In this document: positions 61,004-64,000 of the stretch, piece by piece
Layout of the letters: every line of letters starts with the position of its first letter
Position numbering within the stretch: the stretch's first letter is position 1
Source: an uncultured Methylococcaceae bacterium
GTDB lineage: Bacteria; Pseudomonadota; Gammaproteobacteria; Methylococcales; Methylomonadaceae
Reading direction: 5' to 3'
Length of the DNA stretch: 64,000 bases
Assembly (NCBI GenBank): GCA_903945375.1
Contig: CAJAVP010000123.1
Coordinates: 1-64,000, forward strand
Translations under genes and position numbers: made by a program
Notes under the pieces: model-generated
Seen by the model: the letters and a program-made list of their open reading frames with translations, nothing else
Database searches by the model: none
What the model was told of the DNA's origin: nothing

Positions 61004-61690
61004 TTATCCCCGGTTACGCATGTATTTTTCAACTCCAGTCGCTACTTCAGTCGATGCTGTTTTTCCAGCCAATCTTTGTTTGGCCATATATTTTGCAACA
61101 CCGGTGACAGTAGCCGCTGATTTGACTTGTTTGTCTAAATAGCGAGAAACACCAGTTCCCGCTGTTTTATTCAAGTATCTTGCAACACCAGTTAAGCCAT
61201 AAGTATTTTTAGCTGCGGCGGGTGCACTGTTTTCAGAGCTTTTCTTGGGGCACTTGAACTGATTTCTTAAGAAGAACGCACCGACTAAAACTAATCCAAT
61301 CAAACCAATAAGATAGTTAGATGACGCTTCTGCTTTTGGAGCAGCGGCTTCAGTTGCCTCAACATTAACTTCAGCGGGTGAAGATGATTTGGTCGCTGTT
61401 GTTTTATGTTCAGGTAAATCTTTTTGTGGTTTATAGCTTGCGTCACTATAAACGACTTGTGGCTCAAAGTTGGCAGCGGGGTATTTAGAATCCGCTTGGC
61501 TTGTTGCGGCTGGCGCAGTGGCTTTGCTTGGTGCAGATGTTGCACCGGTATTTTTTTGCATTAATTCGCTATCTTGATAGACAACGGTTGGCTGAAAGTC
61601 AGCTGCAGGATATTTTGAATCTGCACCGACTAATGGACTGGAAAGCAAAAGGGCTGCAAACAAACCGCTTGTCAAATTGTTATTTTTCAC
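61004..61690 (-). CDS. single-pass membrane protein: exported KYPAA repeats (2), TM, then TGVxKYL repeats (4)
   Basis: Signal peptide, DSKYPAADFQPTVVYQD and DSKYPAANFEPQVVYSD, TM NYLIGLIGLVLVGAFFLRNQF, TGVARYLNK, TGVSRYLDKQ, TGVAKYMAKQ, TGVEKYMRNRG. Confidence 0.88.
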   Translation of the reverse strand: MKNNNLTSGLFAALLLSSPLVGADSKYPAADFQPTVVYQDSELMQKNTGATSAPSKATAPAATSQADSKYPAANFEPQVVYSDASYKPQKDLPEHKTTATKSSSPAEVNVEATEAAAPKAEASSNYLIGLIGLVLVGAFFLRNQFKCPKKSSENSAPAAAKNTYGLTGVARYLNKTAGTGVSRYLDKQVKSAATVTGVAKYMAKQRLAGKTASTEVATGVEKYMRNRG

Positions 61691-61816
61691 TTGTTCACCT
61701 ATAAGTCAGAAGAATTGAAGGAGGATTCTTCTAACTCAATGAGCTTATGCTGCATTTTAGCTAGAGAACCCTCACTTCAAAGGCATTTATATTTTAATTT
61801 TACCTAAAATTTAGGA

Positions 61817-63808
61817 TTAAAGTACCGCTTCCACATTGCTGACTACATTTTCAACAGTGAAACCGAACTCTTTGAAAAGCAATGCAGCAGGAGCCGACTC
61901 ACCAAAACGGTCAAGCCCAACCACTTTGCCATGGCTTCCTACATACTTCCACCAGCCATCTGTGCTACCCGCTTCAACGGCAACACGTTTGGTCACTGCT
62001 GATGGCAATACCGATTCACGATAGTCTGCATCTTGGGCATCAAATACATTTGTTGATGGTATAGAAACAACACGTATTTTTTTACCTTTCGCAGTTAGCT
62101 CTTCAGCGGCTTTCATTGCCAACTCAACTTCAGATCCTGTCGCAATAATAATGGCTTCAGGTTGGCCTTCGCTGTCTCGTACAATATAACCACCACGAGA
62201 AATCGCATCAATTTGGGCTTGTGTACGATCAACATGCGGCAAGTTTTGTCTGGAGAAAACTAATATCGTTGGGCCATCTTTGCGTTCAAGCGCAGCTTTC
62301 CAAGAAACCGCTGTTTCTACAGCATCACAAGGACGCCATACTTGGATGCCAGGAATTAAGCGTAAAGTTGCTGTTTGTTCAACAGGTTGATGTGTAGGAC
62401 CATCTTCACCTAACCCAATGGAATCATGAGTAAAGACAAAGATTGAACGAATTTTCATTAGTGATGCCATACGCAACGCGTTACGCGCATATTCTGAGAA
62501 CATCAAGAATGTCGATCCAAATGGTATTAGACCACCATGTAAGGCGATACCATTCATCATAGCCGACATACCAAACTCGCGTACACCATAGTTGACGTAA
62601 TTGGCATCAGCATGACTGCACATGGGTTTGTAACCTTTCCATTCCGTCATATTTGAACAGCCTAGGTCAGCAGACCCACCGAAAATTTCAGGCAATAAAT
62701 TTGCGTACCCTTCAATTGAGGCTAAAGATGACATGCGAGTTGCCGTTGTTTTTGCTTCAGCATTAACGGCTGCAACAAACGCATTCGCATCAGCAGCCCA
62801 AGTGCTGGGTAAATCACCTGCCATGCGACGCTCAAATTCAGCGGCTAATTCAGGATGAGCAGCTTTGTAAGCGGCAAACTTTTCATTCCACACTTGTTCA
62901 GCTTTAGCACCTTTCGCTTTAGCATCCCATGCGGCATAAACGTCGTCTGGGATAATGAAGGCTTCGTGATCCCAACCTAATGCAGCTTTGGTCAAGTTAA
63001 TCTCATCTTGTCCTAATGCAGCACCGTGGCAAGCATGTGAGCCAGCTTTATTGGGTGAACCAAAGCCAATCGTTGTTTTGCAACAAATTAAGCTTGGCTT
63101 ATCCGTCATCGCCTTGGCTTGAGTGATTGCTTTTGAAATGGCATCGTGATCATGTCCATCTACATCCGCGATAACATGCCAGCCATACGCTTCAAAACGC
63201 ATCGGTGTGTTATCGGTAAACCAGCCGTCAACGTGTCCATCGATTGAAATGCCGTTATCATCCCAGAATGCAATGAGGTTACCTAAGCCAAGTGTACCGG
63301 CTAATGAGCAAGCCTCATGGGAAATACCTTCCATCAAACAACCATCGCCCATGAAAACATAGGTATGGTGATCAACAATCTTATGTCCGTCTCTATTGAA
63401 TTGTGCAGCCAACGCTTTCTCAGCAATAGCCATACCGACGCCATTAGTGATACCTTGACCTAACGGCCCCGTGGTTGTTTCAATTCCCGGTGCGTATCCA
63501 TATTCTGGGTGACCTGGTGTTCTTGAGTGAAGTTGGCGAAAGTTTTTTAATTCTTCGATTGGTAAATCATAACCAGTCAGATGCAACAATGAATAAATCA
63601 GCATTGAACCGTGACCGTTTGAAAGAACAAAACGGTCACGATTTGACCATTTTGGATTTGTAGGGTTGTGAGTCAAAAAATCATTCCACAGAACCTCAGC
63701 GATGTCCGCCATACCCATCGGCGCGCCTGGATGACCAGAGTTTGCTTTTTGTACGGCATCCATGCTCAACGCTCTAATGGCGTTCGCTAATACTCGGCGC
63801 GAAGTCAT
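61817..63808 (-). CDS. tkt: transketolase
   Basis: [84 protein letters not shown]. Confidence 0.96.
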   Translation of the reverse strand: MTSRRVLANAIRALSMDAVQKANSGHPGAPMGMADIAEVLWNDFLTHNPTNPKWSNRDRFVLSNGHGSMLIYSLLHLTGYDLPIEELKNFRQLHSRTPGHPEYGYAPGIETTTGPLGQGITNGVGMAIAEKALAAQFNRDGHKIVDHHTYVFMGDGCLMEGISHEACSLAGTLGLGNLIAFWDDNGISIDGHVDGWFTDNTPMRFEAYGWHVIADVDGHDHDAISKAITQAKAMTDKPSLICCKTTIGFGSPNKAGSHACHGAALGQDEINLTKAALGWDHEAFIIPDDVYAAWDAKAKGAKAEQVWNEKFAAYKAAHPELAAEFERRMAGDLPSTWAADANAFVAAVNAEAKTTATRMSSLASIEGYANLLPEIFGGSADLGCSNMTEWKGYKPMCSHADANYVNYGVREFGMSAMMNGIALHGGLIPFGSTFLMFSEYARNALRMASLMKIRSIFVFTHDSIGLGEDGPTHQPVEQTATLRLIPGIQVWRPCDAVETAVSWKAALERKDGPTILVFSRQNLPHVDRTQAQIDAISRGGYIVRDSEGQPEAIIIATGSEVELAMKAAEELTAKGKKIRVVSIPSTNVFDAQDADYRESVLPSAVTKRVAVEAGSTDGWWKYVGSHGKVVGLDRFGESAPAALLFKEFGFTVENVVSNVEAVL

Positions 63809-63911
63809 AGTGTTCTCCTTTGTGTAGTGTATTTGGTAAATTGTTTGTGGTGATTTCAATAGACTTAAGTGACTTAAGTCACCAAGCTTTAGATTTTCAA
63901 TGTCCAACAAA

Positions 63912-63942
63912 AAAGGAACGGGTGACAAACACCCGTTCCTTT
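63912..63942 (-). terminator. rho-independent terminator for a minus-strand gene beyond the window
   Basis: AAAGGAACGGGTG-loop-CACCCGTTCCTTTTTT on minus strand, 13-bp perfect stem. Confidence 0.85.
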
Positions 63943-64000
63943 GCTATCACTCCAAATTAGCGTGTCGTTCCCTCATTACTTCTTCTGGAATCCCCTTATC

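Noticed and set aside
61300-61545. Minus-strand ORF MQHLHQAKPLRQPQQAKR... overlapping the repeat protein
   Set aside because: Out-of-frame reading of 61004-61690, which has a signal peptide, a TM helix and repeats in the main frame.
1-64000. CRISPR array, tRNA or rRNA genes
   Set aside because: No regularly spaced identical direct repeats and no tRNA T-loop/acceptor patterns were recognised by eye; a tRNAscan/Infernal run would be needed to exclude them fully.

Overview
This is a chromosomal window from a gammaproteobacterium. The tkt/tal/fba block, a bacteriohemerythrin and the general gene content suggest a Methylococcales-type methylotroph, but that is inference. Most of the window is housekeeping: amgK-murU, lptD-surA, rnd, ppsA, trkH-trkA, xseA, glnS, glnE, ilvE, the LPS heptose/core genes (waaF, waaC, hldD, hldE, gmhA, msbA, glycosyltransferases), carbonic anhydrase, an SsuABC/TauABC-type transporter, aguB, fba, tal and tkt. 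Five parts stand out. (1) Between tal and tkt are two membrane-anchored proteins built from a short repeated peptide, (T/S)GVxKYLxxQ (about 11 and 4 copies). One of them also has an exported region with a second repeat, KYPAA(N/D)FxPxVxYxD, which recurs three times in a small exported protein at 56.6 kb. (2) An AT-rich segment at 13.0-20.5 kb encodes a 965-aa fusion of a periplasmic type-I binding-protein domain, a beta-rich middle domain and an MscS pore, near an SPFH protein, a second membrane-anchored LIVBP-like receptor, a 51-aa membrane peptide and a DUF697 protein. (3) There is a 184-bp MITE with 15-bp terminal inverted repeats and a perfect 8-bp target duplication. (4) A second short repeat family has two copies whose cores are inverted relative to their ends. 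(5) Near 41.2-41.4 kb are two tandem 15-bp palindromes with a sigma-54-like promoter facing apparently non-coding DNA, and a terminator-like hairpin in the leader of a lone HEAGH metallopeptidase gene. No rRNA, tRNA or CRISPR array was recognised. All family calls come from reading the sequences, without database searches.
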